From the NCBI GenBank assembly GCA_027475525.1, contig JAMWFC010000117.1, forward strand, positions 4,512,183 through 4,576,182: a DNA stretch of 64,000 bases, in the 5' to 3' direction. This document shows, one piece after another, positions 13,248-25,020 of the stretch; the first letter of the stretch is position 1; each line of letters starts with the position of its first letter. Source of the stretch: Macrolepiota albuminosa (taxonomy: Eukaryota > Basidiomycota > Agaricomycetes > Agaricales > Agaricaceae). The position numbers were made by a program, and so were the translations under genes. Under the pieces are notes generated by a model. That model saw nothing but the letters and a program-made list of their open reading frames with translations, was not told the origin of the DNA and ran no database searches.

Positions 13248-16200
13248 TCACTCGACGACCTCAAACCGACTCTTCTTCCCGTCCCTCTCATCCACCATAC
13301 CCATACCCATGCCCAAGCCACTCATCCCTAAGATATCCCCGTCCTCCTCCCTCCCCCGCTTCTCCCTCCTCCCCATCGATCCAGCTGCGAGCCCATCAAC
13401 ACCAGCAAGTAGTCCCTCCCCCGAGACGATATTCTGTAGGATCATGTTATACTGTTCGTCCGTGAGCCCCATGCCTGCAAGGGGATTTATCCGCCCGTCC
13501 GCCTCAGCGTCAAATCCGAAGGGAGGGGGTGACATAGTGAATGGGAGGTCCATTGCGCCCGTAAATGCGTTGTTGTTGCCACTGGTGGCGGTCAGAAGGG
13601 AGGGGGTGACATAGTGAATGGGAGGTCCATTGCGCCCGTAAATGCGTTGTTGTTGCCACTGGTGGCGGTCAGGCATTGGATGATGTATTTTGGAATTGGA
13701 CGGCGATGTAGGGGATGAGGCAGCGGCGAACCCCCGGCGTGAATGCTGCTTCAATTGGAGCGTGGGACGCTAGCGCTGCGCATATGTTGTTGGATTACTT
13801 TGAGGTGCATAAGATGTTTCTAGCAAAAGAAATCAAAATGGGAATTCGTGCAAGCGTGTGAAGGGCCGTTCCCCTGAAGTAATGTTCATCAAGGGGAATA
13901 ACGTAAAAGACAGGTACATACCGGAAGAGTAATATGTCATGATCTCGTTGGGCTTTGAGTTACTCGTCATAGATATTATAGGCGTCATAGCGTCGAATTG
14001 TCGGATCATTGACGTCGCGGCAACACCATCCAACTTGGGCATTACGATATCCTACAAGCATGCCTTCAGGCCTCGCTGAAAAACGAAATGACAAAAACAA
14101 CACATACCATGAGAACAAGATCATACTTCTCCAAATTCATCTTATGGACCGCGCTAACCCCATCGACAGCCATATCGATCGTGCACCCGAACACTTGCAG
14201 GAACTTGCTCCCCAGCTTCCTGCTCACCGCGTCGTCATCCACAAGCAACACCCGAGGCGGCACCGCCCACCCCGGAACGAAAGCCGACCGCCTGACACGC
14301 AGCGTACTCTGCGCGTTCGACGTCGTCGCCACCGCACTCGTGCCGGCCTGCTGCTGTGACGACTCGCCCTCACCAAACCCATACCTCCCCTGAGCCTGAG
14401 CCTGACTCCGGCTCTGGCTCTGGCTCCCGCTCCTACTCCGACTCTGACTTTGACCCTGCTGCTGCTCGTACCATGAGCCTGACTCCGGCTCTGGCTCTGG
14501 CTCCCGCTCCTACTCCGACTCTGACTTTGACCCTGCTGCTGCTCGTACCACCCTCCCCCGTCCTCGGCATCAAATGACCCACCGTAAACACATGCAGCGC
14601 CTCGTGTTCCGCTCCGCTGCCAGTAGGCGCCCAATCGCGCTGGGCCGTAGGCATTACGTACTCCTCCTGCTCCGCAGCCGCACTACTTCCCTGCTCCCCC
14701 GCGGCAGACGATTGCGACTGCGCACGCCCCCTGCGCTCCTGTTGATGCTGTCTCGAATACTCCCCAACGCGCACGAGCGACGCGCGCGCCACGTCCTCGG
14801 GCCTCTCCATCCCCATGTCTGTCCCTGCCAGGCTGGGCGTGGGGAGGAACGGCACATACTGTTGGTTCTGTGGGAGGGAGACGCCTATTGGCGGAACGGA
14901 CGGGAGAGATGGGATGGACGGTGTGCCCGCGGCGTTTGATGATGTTGAGAGCGGGGTCTGTACAGCGTCTAGGCCAGAAGGAGAGGTGTTGGTGATGGTG
15001 CTGGTGGAGCCGCTTTGGCTCCGTGAGGTCTTGGGTAAGTTCAAGCCGAGGCCTCCTGAATTGAGGTCGAGGTTTGCGGGCTGGGGCTTGGATTCTGTGC
15101 CTGAACAGAGCCAAGACGTCGTGAGTAAGTATAGAATGTTCCAATCGTAGGTTAAGGTTTTAAAGCGCGGAAGGGCAGAATGATTGAAATATTGGAATCG
15201 TTGAAAGATGTTACATGTTGCGATTTAATTTTTTTTTGATTTCGATGTTGAGAAATTTTCAAATTTGAAGTCGGAGCGATTATAATAGAAGACAGTCAGC
15301 GATCGGAAATAGGTGGGGCGAGAGGTTGAGAAGAGATAAGGAAATACGCTTATTATAGCGAGTGACGCGGCATTGAAAGAAGAGTTACGAACAAATGAGT
15401 GCAGAGAAGCGGGATCGAAGGTAAAAGTGAGTCCACATGTTACGATCGAATGAATGTACAGTGAGTAAAATGCATAGAAATTCCGCAGTCTAGGAAATGG
15501 CCAATCAAGTAAACACTTGTTCTGGTTAATCATGAGCAGTTTCTGCGCCAAGAGCAAGTAACAAAAGAGAGGAAAGAAGGAGAGGAAAGAAGTACAAGAC
15601 AAAAAAGACAATCACTCACCCCCGTCCATACCAACCCATCCACCCACCAAACCCTGCACCATGCGGTCTTGCATTGCAAGTCCACGCTGAACACCCACAA
15701 GCCCTTGTGAAATTTCCCCTTGTCCGCGCTCAAGGAGCCTAAGCCTTTCCTCGAGCTCGTGCTCTCTCGCCTCGCGTGCTCTGAGCTGACCCTGCAACGA
15801 CACAATCTGCGCTTGCAGATCATGTACCTGGCCAGAGTCAGGAGACGTAGACCGGGAATATTGTGAGTATGTCGGAGAGCGTGAGCGGTGTCGTCGTGAG
15901 TGATGTCTGGAACGGTGACGGGAAGAGGAGGACGAGGAGATGGGGGTAGCCGCCGCCGCCGCAGCAGCCGCAGCTTGCTGCTGTTTACGCTGTGCAGGGA
16001 CTTTGCGCTTGATGTTTTCGAGGGCTTCGCGCCTCTCGGCATGAAAGTCTGGATGGCGGAACGTCCAGCTCTACAGAAAGTACAATGAATGAGTCACCAG
16101 AAAAATCTAAACCCCGACATAAACCCACCTGCTCGCCAAACTGCATTAAATCGTCCGTATTTTTGACTTTATGGAAATCATATTTATTGAGCTGTCGTAC

Positions 16201-16855
16201 GAAGCTAGCAAAATTCGAGTGTTTGAACAAGCGCGGTAAAATTGATTTTGTGAATTCGTTCATGTCCTGCACGGAGATACATCGATCAACCAGACACACT
16301 CGCATCGAACAATGCACATACCTTTACCACGAAGCAATCTCCTTGTGGGCCCCAGGACACGACATGTTGGAATGACTGGTCTTCAAGCATCCTGTTTCAC
16401 TGGAATTAGCAGCTGCAGACAGCCCACCAGATGAAAACAATGTACTTGTACAACTTTTTGACAAAGTCACTGGTGGAGGGCATTGCATCGTCGAGTGAGG
16501 TTCGAGTTCCGGCGAGGCTGCTGCTTGACGCGTTATCCTTCTGCATTGCAATGCTTCCAACCGACTCTCGTTTGACTGTGACGTGCGGTTGCTGGTGGAG
16601 ATGGGTGACTTGTTGCTGCTGTGGTGCGGGGAGTAGCTCATCCCGCGAACAGGACGTGCGATGGTACCAGCCTACCTGGGGTTGCTGGTGGGGGAAGGAC
16701 TGTGGCGGAAGGAGTTGCGTCGGGGACGGAAGCTGAGGCGACTGAAAAAGTTGGTTCTGTGAAAGTTGATGGTGTTGTTGATTAGTTGAAGCGGCCGGCG
16801 TCGCGTGCTGGTGATGTCTTGAATATCCTCCGGCGCTGGGTAGCGGCTGGTCCAT
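13248..16855 (-). CDS. skn7: Skn7/Prr1-like HSF-type response regulator
   Basis: A nuclear stress-response transcription factor joining an HSF-type DNA-binding domain to a two-component receiver. Start ATG is at 16855. Exon 1 (16855-16446) is Gln/Pro/His-rich and ends in DFVKKLYK. Exons 2 (16391-16322) and 3 (16266-16129) complete the HSF domain with [19 protein letters not shown]. Exon 4 (16070-15620) holds [20 protein letters not shown], a polyalanine/serine part and a coiled coil at about residues 287-320. Exon 5 (15100-14108) is low-complexity, then starts the receiver ([13 protein letters not shown]). Exon 6 (14051-13922) carries the acceptor Asp in [11 protein letters not shown] and SMTSNS. 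The end reads [10 protein letters not shown], then [15 protein letters not shown] and a basic RFEVVE tail. Two 77-bp duplications hit it. A further frame break near 14.6 kb and a missing segment at 13.83-13.92 kb remain, so the receiver half may be defective. The 519-nt intron 4 is unusually long. Confidence 0.8.
13518..13671. repeat. 77-bp direct duplication
   Basis: 13518-13594 equals 13595-13671. It lies in the C-terminal coding part of the skn7-like gene and makes one stretch appear twice in different frames. Confidence 0.95.
14397..14550. repeat. 77-bp direct duplication
   Basis: 14397-14473 equals 14474-14550. It lies in the Gln/Ser/Arg-rich linker just before the receiver domain. Confidence 0.95.
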
Positions 16856-17907
16856 CGTTGGAAATATAAATTTTATGGGCGATCCTCCGCGTACAGCAGG
16901 TCCAGATGGCACGAAGCTGCAGCAGGGCGCAAGCCGAGAGCTTTTGGCCCCCAGAGCAGGGCCTATTCCCTGGTCCAGGCCCCTCGGCATTCGGATCAAC
17001 TGGGTCTAGCCCTTCCCGACTCGTGCCTGGCGATTCCCTGCAGGATACCCTGTTCTGCTTCTCTTCTCCGTCCGCGAGGCTGTCTCCATTACTCATCCAA
17101 GGTCCAGGCTGTTCTCGCCTGTCTTGTTTTCCTCGTATCCTCGGACGTCGATCGTCTTCTCTCTCGTTCGTGGAGACTGTCCTTGAGCAGCATGGTCTAG
17201 GCTGTACAAAGGCCATGATATGTTTTCTCAAGAAGACACTCGATTTCTATAATAAACAAGGTTGACGGTGATTCCACAGTGCTGTGCCGTACTGCGTCAG
17301 GCATTACGTCTGCAATATCTTCTACTCAATACCCTAAACCCGTGTTTTGTCCTGGTCTCGTAGGTGCCCACATTCTACGCCACAGACCCTGGCGCTATAA
17401 TACGCCATAGCAAACTGACACAATTACGAAAACTGCCTAGTGCCTGCACTATCAGTCTTCCGCATTCAGACATCGGAACCGTCTTTTTTCACCAAGACAG
17501 ATTTTCCCGCTTTGACAGACAGGTACTCCTTACATCGCGAGGCACACGGTTGTCATTGTCAGGTAGTCACTGTCATCAAACGGAAGTTCTCTTCCGTGCT
17601 GCGCTCCAGGATCTGATTTTCAAATCGTACCATGGAAGACGCAACCATAATTAGCATCAGTCGTCAACACAAGGTCTGAATATAGAATGGCAATCGTGGT
17701 CTAGACCCTACAATAGGCGCCCGCTCGTGATGATACCAAGGGAAGATGACGTATATTCTGTGATGCTCGTCAAACTCTTGTGCTTGTGTGCGACTTGGAA
17801 CGGGCCTGTGCGGAGGTTCTAAACGATATGGTGTCGCATGCTCCGACGACTGGATGGGAAATCTGAATATCTCAAGGCTTTTTCCTGCTCTATCTAAGAA
17901 ATTAACT
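16856..17907. other. Upstream region of skn7-like gene; no supported gene
   Basis: A plus-strand open frame at 16906-17265 overlaps the likely promoter and leader of the skn7-like gene and has no recognisable motif. It is probably fortuitous. The rest shows nothing I can name. Confidence 0.35.
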
Positions 17908-18540
17908 GTCGACATGACATGACGTCATGGTGTTTTAACATTGGTAGGGCCTAGACTTGTGAAATCTACTCACACGGGCTGCAGTGATGACATACTGCCC
18001 TACTGCCCGGGATTCTAACGCTCTTATGACCTTTAGGTTTGCCTGATGCTCTAAAACTATGGAAAGACTTTCTGGTATCTACCCACCCATGATTTCTGGA
18101 CTCCTGCTCTACCACACGCTCAATTCTAAGTAGTAGTTGTCGATATGACGTCATGGACAAATTTGTGCTTGATATGGACACGGACGGCCTAGACTTGTGT
18201 ACTCTAAATAATCTGTTCACACAGGCTGCAGTGGTGACATTCTGTCCGGGATGCGAATGCTCTTATGACCTTTTAGGTTCGCCTGATGCTCGCAAACTCC
18301 ACCCATGAGGTCTGGACAACCGTCACTCCTGCTCTACATTTCAAAGAGTTAGCTGTCGACATGACCATGATGTCATGGACAAATTTGTGTTTTGATATAG
18401 ACCGAACATTGGTCGGGCCTAGACCGTGAAATCTACATCATCTTCTCACACATGCTGCAGTGATGGCCCGGGATTCCAATGCTCTTATGACATTTTTTGA
18501 GGTTTGCCTGATTCTCGCAAACTATGGAAAGACCTTCTAG
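17908..18540. repeat. Three diverged tandem units of about 190-230 bp
   Basis: Each unit has the same order of words: gtcgacatgac or tcgatatgacgtcatgg, then ggcctagac, tgaaatctac or tgtactct, gctgcagtg, a cccgggattc-like word, gctcttatgacct, gcctgatgctc, and ctatggaaagac or the like. Units begin near 17908, 18137 and 18354. They differ by substitutions and indels, so they are old. TGACGTCA-like palindromes recur at their starts. Confidence 0.7.
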
Positions 18541-19809
18541 ATTGACACAGCCTTGCAAGACAAGCTCAACAGAATGGAGTAGTCAGCGATACACCTGCAT
18601 CCTGTTGGATCCATATGCAATCCCTGATATGGAATCATTAATCAAAATTGATTGTTCAAATTGATGAGTCGCATCTCTGAAACGATCAAGGAATGACTCA
18701 TTAAGAAAACGACAGAAAACAACTTGGCTTCTGTGAAGGTTTCTGACATCAAACGCAACGACACACTCAAGGAGGCTCCGAGTTGTACATCAACCATTCT
18801 CGCTGACTTTTCCAATGACCATTTTACTCACACACCGCCATCAACGCACCCATGGCCTTTCAACCAAGCTCAAGGCCCCACTACAGTCCTTACCATTCCC
18901 GGTTACATACATGCCATCTTCCTCAATCTTCTCCATTCGATCCACTTGTAATGCTTTATGCATGGTTGTCAATCTATCCACAGGCACTCTTTTAATTATA
19001 CCTTTATCGTGGATCATTCTGATGCAGGTGCCAATCATCAAAATTAACTCATCATTACAGAGATGCTTGTTCGATAGGATCATGCTACTATTCACTTCGT
19101 TTCCATCTTTATTCAGCCTCTAGTGGCATCATTGATTGCTGTACTCCACATTCACAAGGTCAAACAAGGAGCACGGTTCCGGGTCCCGGGGCATTGTGCT
19201 TGTGGATAACTACGTTGCGCAGTGGTAGAATTCCGTTGGAACAAGACGACTTGACGCTACATCCGCGATATTTCAAGCGTGATGAGTGGCCTCTTTCTCC
19301 TCTTTCTCGTCAAGTTCTGCATTCATTTTCTACATCAAGAGCAGTCCTAGGTTCAGGCTATCCTTACGTTGGTGCTGTATTTCATCATTATGGTGGAGTT
19401 GTCAAGGTGAGATCATAATGGAAATATTGAATACATACTCAAATGAAATTAGAGATAAGGCGATGTCAGTACTTTTGGTGAACATGAACCAATGAGCGTT
19501 GGGTGATAGGCGAAAATGGTCGGGTATTGAATGTAGGTATTTCTTGAGGAGTTCGTATGCTGAGGGAGATGAGCTTTGCACGTTTCAGATGCAGATTTAA
19601 GTTGCTGATTTCCATATTTGGTCTTTCGCCACTGCGAGCCTCGTCGCTAAACCTTATTTTTCAGACATATAAAAGCTCGGATACACAAAATGCCTCTCAC
19701 TACTGCATGAAGCCTCTGAGTGTGAGCTTTACTTATTTCAGACATATAAAAGCTCGGATACACAAAATGCCTCTCACTACTGCATGAAGCCTCTGAGTGT
19801 GAGCTTTAC
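18541..19809. other. No supported gene
   Basis: Overlapping short frames occur on both strands (18724-18951 plus, 18841-19095 minus, 19194-19418 plus). The minus-strand frame has ordinary-looking protein composition (VDRLTTMHKALQVDRMEKI), but I do not recognise it. Confidence 0.35.
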
Positions 19810-19812
19810 TTA
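19659..19812. repeat. 77-bp direct duplication
   Basis: 19659-19735 equals 19736-19812. Confidence 0.95.
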
Positions 19813-20530
19813 TATTACACGTTCGACGCCATACTTATATATCTGTAGTCTAATATTGTTATTATACTCTACACTGTAGAATCTTAATCTTATCAGGTAT
19901 GGACTAACAAGTGAATATTTGCTACGAACAAATGCAATTGCATCATATTGTGGTGGACAATGAGTGCCACTAACAACTACATACTTATAGACAGCCTGTG
20001 GCCATATGAGGATGGGATGAGCGGTGTACTCTGACCCTTGAAGATGGTCAGTCACCAAGAAAGGGGCTCCAATACTATATTGGAATAGACCCCAATGTGT
20101 GCCTTTCAACTTGGAAGGCAAGGCATGGGCCACATTGTAATAGTGGCATCACCTTCCTCAAGAACACCTCCCAGCCTTCCTAGCCTACTGTATGAACCCT
20201 CATCACCTCAGGATAATGTAGATGAGCCTTTGCCTTTCTAGAAACTCTCCTTCCACATTGAACATACCTTGCCAATCTCTTCGGAAATTGCATAATGGAC
20301 CCATTACTATTACTTGTGTCATATGCACCTTTATATTTAGACCACACAGTGGGATAAAGAGGAAGCATGTAACCATGAGAATTTCAACCAGGTCCTATTT
20401 CATTTCAATTACTCTTACCATCTTACTTTGTTCTTGTTCAGATTTTCATACTGGACTTTTAGCTGTCCAGCCACTTGAACACTTGAACTTCAGCTGTTGG
20501 CTTCCACAGTTTTTTCCAGCTTCTCCATGA
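19810..20530 (-). pseudogene. Unrecognised degraded coding remnant
   Basis: Two minus-strand frames (20368-20180 and 20133-19810) have protein-like composition, for example LYPTVWSKYKGAYDTSNSNG and YVVVSGTHCPPQYDAIAFV. They are interrupted by stops and a frame change. I do not recognise the family. It sits in repeat-rich DNA and may derive from a transposable element. Confidence 0.25.
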
Positions 20531-20924
20531 GCAATTTTTGCTCTAGGTTGTATTTATAGATGCTTGACTTCTTTTTTATAGCCTAAGCTGACTAGCTGTA
20601 AGGGCAACCTTCAGAGGTTGCAGCTAATTACACAACTGGCAGAGAGAAATTCAAAGTAGATTAAAAGAGTACCATACATTAAAGAGAGGTAACTAATCAC
20701 CTGACTGAGGGAAATCCAAAAAGAATAAGTCTAAGAATTCCTCTTCATGGCATGGCACATCACTGCAGTGGTGATGACATGGAAACTGTTAAAAGAGTAG
20801 ACCCTAGAACAATACAAGGTTATTCCCTCAGTCTGACTATAATTGACTATATTAACTGTACCTAGAACAATACAAGGTTATTCTATGGCTCAGTTAGTAA
20901 GTGTTCAGTATCTTTAGTAAGTAT

Positions 20925-21120
20925 TGTAACATACCCCATAGTCCGACTATAATCAACTGAGGGTTGTGCTCTACAGTAGTCTAATATATATATGTCCTAG
21001 GTGAACAATGGATTCATTGTTCACTGTCTAGTGGTAATTGTGGCCTTGTAGCACAATGCAATGATATTGGCCCTGTGGCCAGTGTGACAACTTGGAGTAT
21101 CTGTGTGATATACCAATATC
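20925..21120 (+). repeat. LTR-like dispersed repeat, copy 1
   Basis: Shares an ordered set of words with 21780-22010 (inverted) and 39935-40110: atcaactgagggt, a tatatata stretch, gacaatg/gaacaatg, ggccag, then atctgtgtg/atgtgtgg. The copies are strongly diverged. The actgagggt to TATA spacing is LTR-like, but no element ends are clear. Confidence 0.4.
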
Positions 21121-21420
21121 CAACAGAAACAACTGTACAGTACTTCAAACTTACTTTAGGATGGTGATATGCTTCTGCTTCAGGCTGAGCACATCACTCC
21201 TTATATCATCAGTTAATCTGGGGACTCAGGCTATCTTTTTCTAGCTCAGTTTATTTTTGGCAACTTAAAGTGTCAACTACTATTTAATATTACTGACTTC
21301 AAGGACACAGGATTTGTAGGAGGAAAATACTAGTGTGATTAAAGGAAAGTGGTTATTGACCAAAGCCAATCAATTTTAAATGGAGATAAATACTAGGCAC
21401 TGCTATCAGAAGCATCAGTA

Positions 21421-21574
21421 TTGAAATGATGTCAGTAGCTTGAAGTCACATAGCAGAACTAGATCAATCTTGAATTCAAGTCCTACAAGTAGTGTCTTTG
21501 AAATGATGTCAGTAGCTTGAAGTCACATAGCAGAACTAGATCAATCTTGAATTCAAGTCCTACAAGTAGTGTCT
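21421..21574. repeat. 77-bp direct duplication
   Basis: 21421-21497 equals 21498-21574. Confidence 0.95.
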
Positions 21575-21779
21575 CAGTAAAAGCTGTTTATCTAATGCAG
21601 CATCAAACTATTTACAGTAGATAGTATTAAGTAATATAATTAAGTTATTTTTCAACTATATTACTGTTTAATGCAGGAGTCTGAACAATGAGTAGGTTGT
21701 TCAAACTAGTGTAAGTATCATTTTTATAATATAGAGCTTTAGCTCTAGATTAAAGAGTTACATGCCCCCTTTCATGTTG

Positions 21780-22010
21780 GAATTACCAGTAAGGATCACC
21801 ACACATACTAGATGACTGGCCACCCATCAACTTCACAATATCACACTTGCTGCTTTGTCTGGCCACCTTGGTCAAAGAGCTCATTGTCCACCATACACAT
21901 ATATAAATGAGCCTGTTCAGTCAACACCCTCAGTCAATTATAAAGAGACTGAGGGTGAGTAGTTACATTTCTTTCATAACGTTACTTATAACTTACTGTA
22001 CATTTAGACT
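21780..22010 (-). repeat. LTR-like dispersed repeat, copy 2 (inverted)
   Basis: Read on the minus strand it gives ctgagggtgttgac, a tatatatg box, ggtggacaatgagctctttg, ggtggccagacaaagc and ctagtatgtgtggtg. This matches 39935-40110 in the same order. A second small repeat (gactgacttacaca or atg, then tctgatcttagg) lies at 22007 and 22072. Confidence 0.45.
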
Positions 22011-22555
22011 GACTTACACATCTGATCTTAGGTACAGTATAACAAATATAGTCAATTATAAAGAGACTGAGGACTGACTTACATGTCTGATCTTAGGTGT
22101 ATACAGCTTGAATTCTAACATTTCAGAGTGGATACAGTCTCTGAAAAGAGTGATACCTATTTGAAATGAGATGGTCACAGTGGTCTAGGAGACAAGCAAT
22201 GACAATCTGTGAACATTATTAAATGTTGACATTAACTGACAGTAACAATGAGTAGAAAGCTTGCCCACTCATTATTTTATGCAGATGGAGGGCAATGTGA
22301 CCTGCTTTTGAAAAATGTGGCTATATCATAGTTGGTATCAGCCAATGATTATGCTTGCTTGGGTGGTACTTTTGAAGGCCAAGCTTCTGAGGCAGTAGCT
22401 TCCTCAGGCATGGGTGAAAGGGGTCTATGTTGAGGACCATGCATTTAGAAATCTTGAGTACAGGGTTCCATACTGATTGGGTAGTAGGACCTTCTTCAAC
22501 ATATAGTGACCCTTGGTGACATTCCATCTTCTTGCTAGGACATATCTTTTGTCAA

Positions 22556-25020
22556 CTCTCCTCAACATGATTCTCACTTACCTGCCAATAGTTTGTCCTT
22601 TTTTTGAGCCTTTCTTTACTTGTATTCAGGTTCTTTTCCATCTGGTTTGTGTTCAGTGTCAATTTCTGACAATTTTGATGCACATGCGTTGCCAAGTGAT
22701 TACATTGCACCTTCAATAGATGAAGCCCTTGCATTACATTTTGTCACATATAGTTTCTCCTACAACGATATTTCACCCATGTCATTGCCTCTTTATGCCA
22801 TACAAGAAATTTTATGCTACAAATGGAATTTTTTTCTTCCGAGACAGGCAGGACAAGGCACTTCTTCTGCTCCATTGCTCTATATTCCTGGTTGGCCTTT
22901 GTCAGACCTCACTTTTCAAGATATAGAACAGCTTAGTTCATGTCTTTCAGAGTATACTCCTCCTTCAATAAACAATGGATGTTGTCAGAAGAGCCAAAAA
23001 CTTTTATTTATTTGTGCAGATATTCTTTATATTTATAATTACTATTCTTATATAGTTTTAACAGTGCCAGCTTATCAAGTAATCGTTAAACCTTTGTTGC
23101 CTTATCAAACTCAAGGCAAACATGTCTGTTTAGCGACATGATTGTGGGACCACAGTCTCACTAAAGATCTTTTGGAAGATTCTATTACATTGAGCTGCAA
23201 TAATTGTCTGCCAGCCATCTCAGAGTTTAGTTCCATGTCTCTCATCAATCATCTTCATGCTCAACCTTTACTGTTGACCAACATAATAGATTCTGCTTCA
23301 ATCAATCCTGCATTATCATCAGCATCTGTTGACTCTGTTCCTGTATCAACATCAGTTTCTCTTAATCTTTTTTCTACTTCAAATGCTGCATTCATGAGTT
23401 TTGTTGCTATTTCAACATTGGAATCTGTCAATTCTGGCTCTCCTTTTACTGCTGCATCTACACATTTCTCTGCAGTTTCAACGCCTTCCACTTTGCCTGC
23501 AGCATCACCTACAGCATTGCCCACAGCATCATCCACAATATCTACATCCTCACTCTCATCCATAGCTTTATCTCTGGCTTTATTTATGCCACCATCTACA
23601 GCCTCTTCCACTAGCACTAGATCTTTTAGTGCTGTGTCTTCTGCTCTCTCCTCTCCAATAACTCTTTTATTCACTCCTGCATCTTCTCATTCTACTGGTG
23701 ATGCCAATTTTGGACAATACTTTTTATTTGAAGATAAAAGAGATCAAGACTTTATAGGGCCACTAGCTTTAAAGGACGAGTTTTTGCTCAAAGCCTCCAC
23801 TGAAATCAAGGCTGGCAAAGCTTTGTTTGCTTGTCTTCATGCATGTGTCCATTCTAGTTTTTGCTCAAAGCCTCCACTGAAATCAAGGCTGGCAAAGCTT
23901 TGTTTGCTTGTCTTCATGCATGTGTCCATTCTAAACCCACACCAGTTATTCCTGATGTTTCGATTGAAAATTGTTCAATGCACACCCTACTTAATTCTGT
24001 ATTACATATAGAAATGTAAGTCAGCCTTTATTTGTTTAATAAATTCTTCTTATTTGTATATTTTTTAGTGGTCATGATATTTGACAAGGTCCAGAACTGT
24101 CTGCATTTGCTAATATGATAGAAGCCATTGTGAAAAATTCTCGCCATTGGCACCAAGTATCAGAAGACTACTTTTTTCTCTGACTTCAGAATTTACCTTG
24201 GTCCAACAATGATTTTATGCTATTTCAAACATATGGGTTTGTGATTGCTTTGTTATTGTTACAAAAACATTCATCACTTCCAATTTCACCACATCTTCTT
24301 CCTTTGCTTCTTCTCAATTTTGAAACATCTGTTGATGTAAAACTTCTTTTGAAAATGTCTCCGAATGCTTTTAAATGATTAACAACATGGCCTCCTCAAC
24401 ATATTGAGGATTTGAAGACAACAGCAAAGCAAATGATTATGCTAATTGACCACTTAAACTTAGAGGTGCAAGCTTTTTTTCTTTAACAAAATCTTCTTTC
24501 TGGCTAAGTTTAAGCTCAAAACATTTTGCACAACCTTCAGTCTCAGCCTATTATCAACTGAATTGGCCAACAACTTAGAAATTTACTATTATTTGGAACT
24601 ACCAATGTGTCTCAAGATCTCAAGAATCATTCTGTTATTGTTGCTGTACAACAAGGCTTTGACATGGTTTTTTCTGCTAGTTCTAAAACAAAAATTGTTA
24701 AAATACTTTTTTGTTATTAGTTTTGATGATTTTTGACATATGTTTTCAATGTTTTTTCATAGTGCTCATACAACAATTGCTGTCTGTTCATATATGCACT
24801 CCACTTCTTTTGTCAGCCATCCAGATCAGGTTATTATGCACCTCAGCATCTTGACATCAGAAAATCAAATTTTATCGACATCATTTGCAACTGAAGTTTT
24901 TGAAAGAATGTTTTTACGATTTGTATCACACTTTCTACAAGAGGCTTTGGTGTTCCTCAAGAGGATGCTGTTCCTAATTTTGAACCACCTTTGCCTGCTA
25001 AATTAATGCACTGAAGTCAA
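22556..25020 (+). pseudogene. Decayed member of an unnamed basidiomycete protein family
   Basis: A long plus-strand coding trace. The N-terminal part reads ALPSDYIAPSIDEALALHFV and LLYIPGWPLSDLTFQDIEQL. A Ser/Thr/Ala-rich middle follows at about 23280-23700, then a helical part near 24100-24480 with HWHQVSEDYFFL, LPWSNNDFMLFQTYGFV and LPISPHLLPLLLLNFE. The end, near 24740-25010, reads HPDQVIMHLSILTSENQIL and FATEVFERMFLRFVSHFL. From memory this order resembles a large, functionally unnamed family common in Agaricomycetes and often found among transposons; I cannot assign an activity. Several in-frame stops and frame changes make it a pseudogene. One break is the 77-bp duplication at 23779. 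Confidence 0.5.
23779..23932. repeat. 77-bp direct duplication
   Basis: 23779-23855 equals 23856-23932. It lies inside the decayed serine-rich gene and shifts the frame. Confidence 0.95.

Noticed and set aside
16906..17265. A 119-residue plus-strand gene upstream of skn7
   Set aside because: It overlaps the expected promoter and leader of the skn7-like gene and shows no domain.
20803..20883. Repeat of cctagaacaatacaaggtta as another assembly duplication
   Set aside because: The period is 58 bp and the match only about 23 bp, so it does not belong to the 77-bp class.
23261..23674. Acidic minus-strand frame of 137 residues
   Set aside because: It is the complement of the Ser/Ala-rich stretch of the plus-strand decayed gene.
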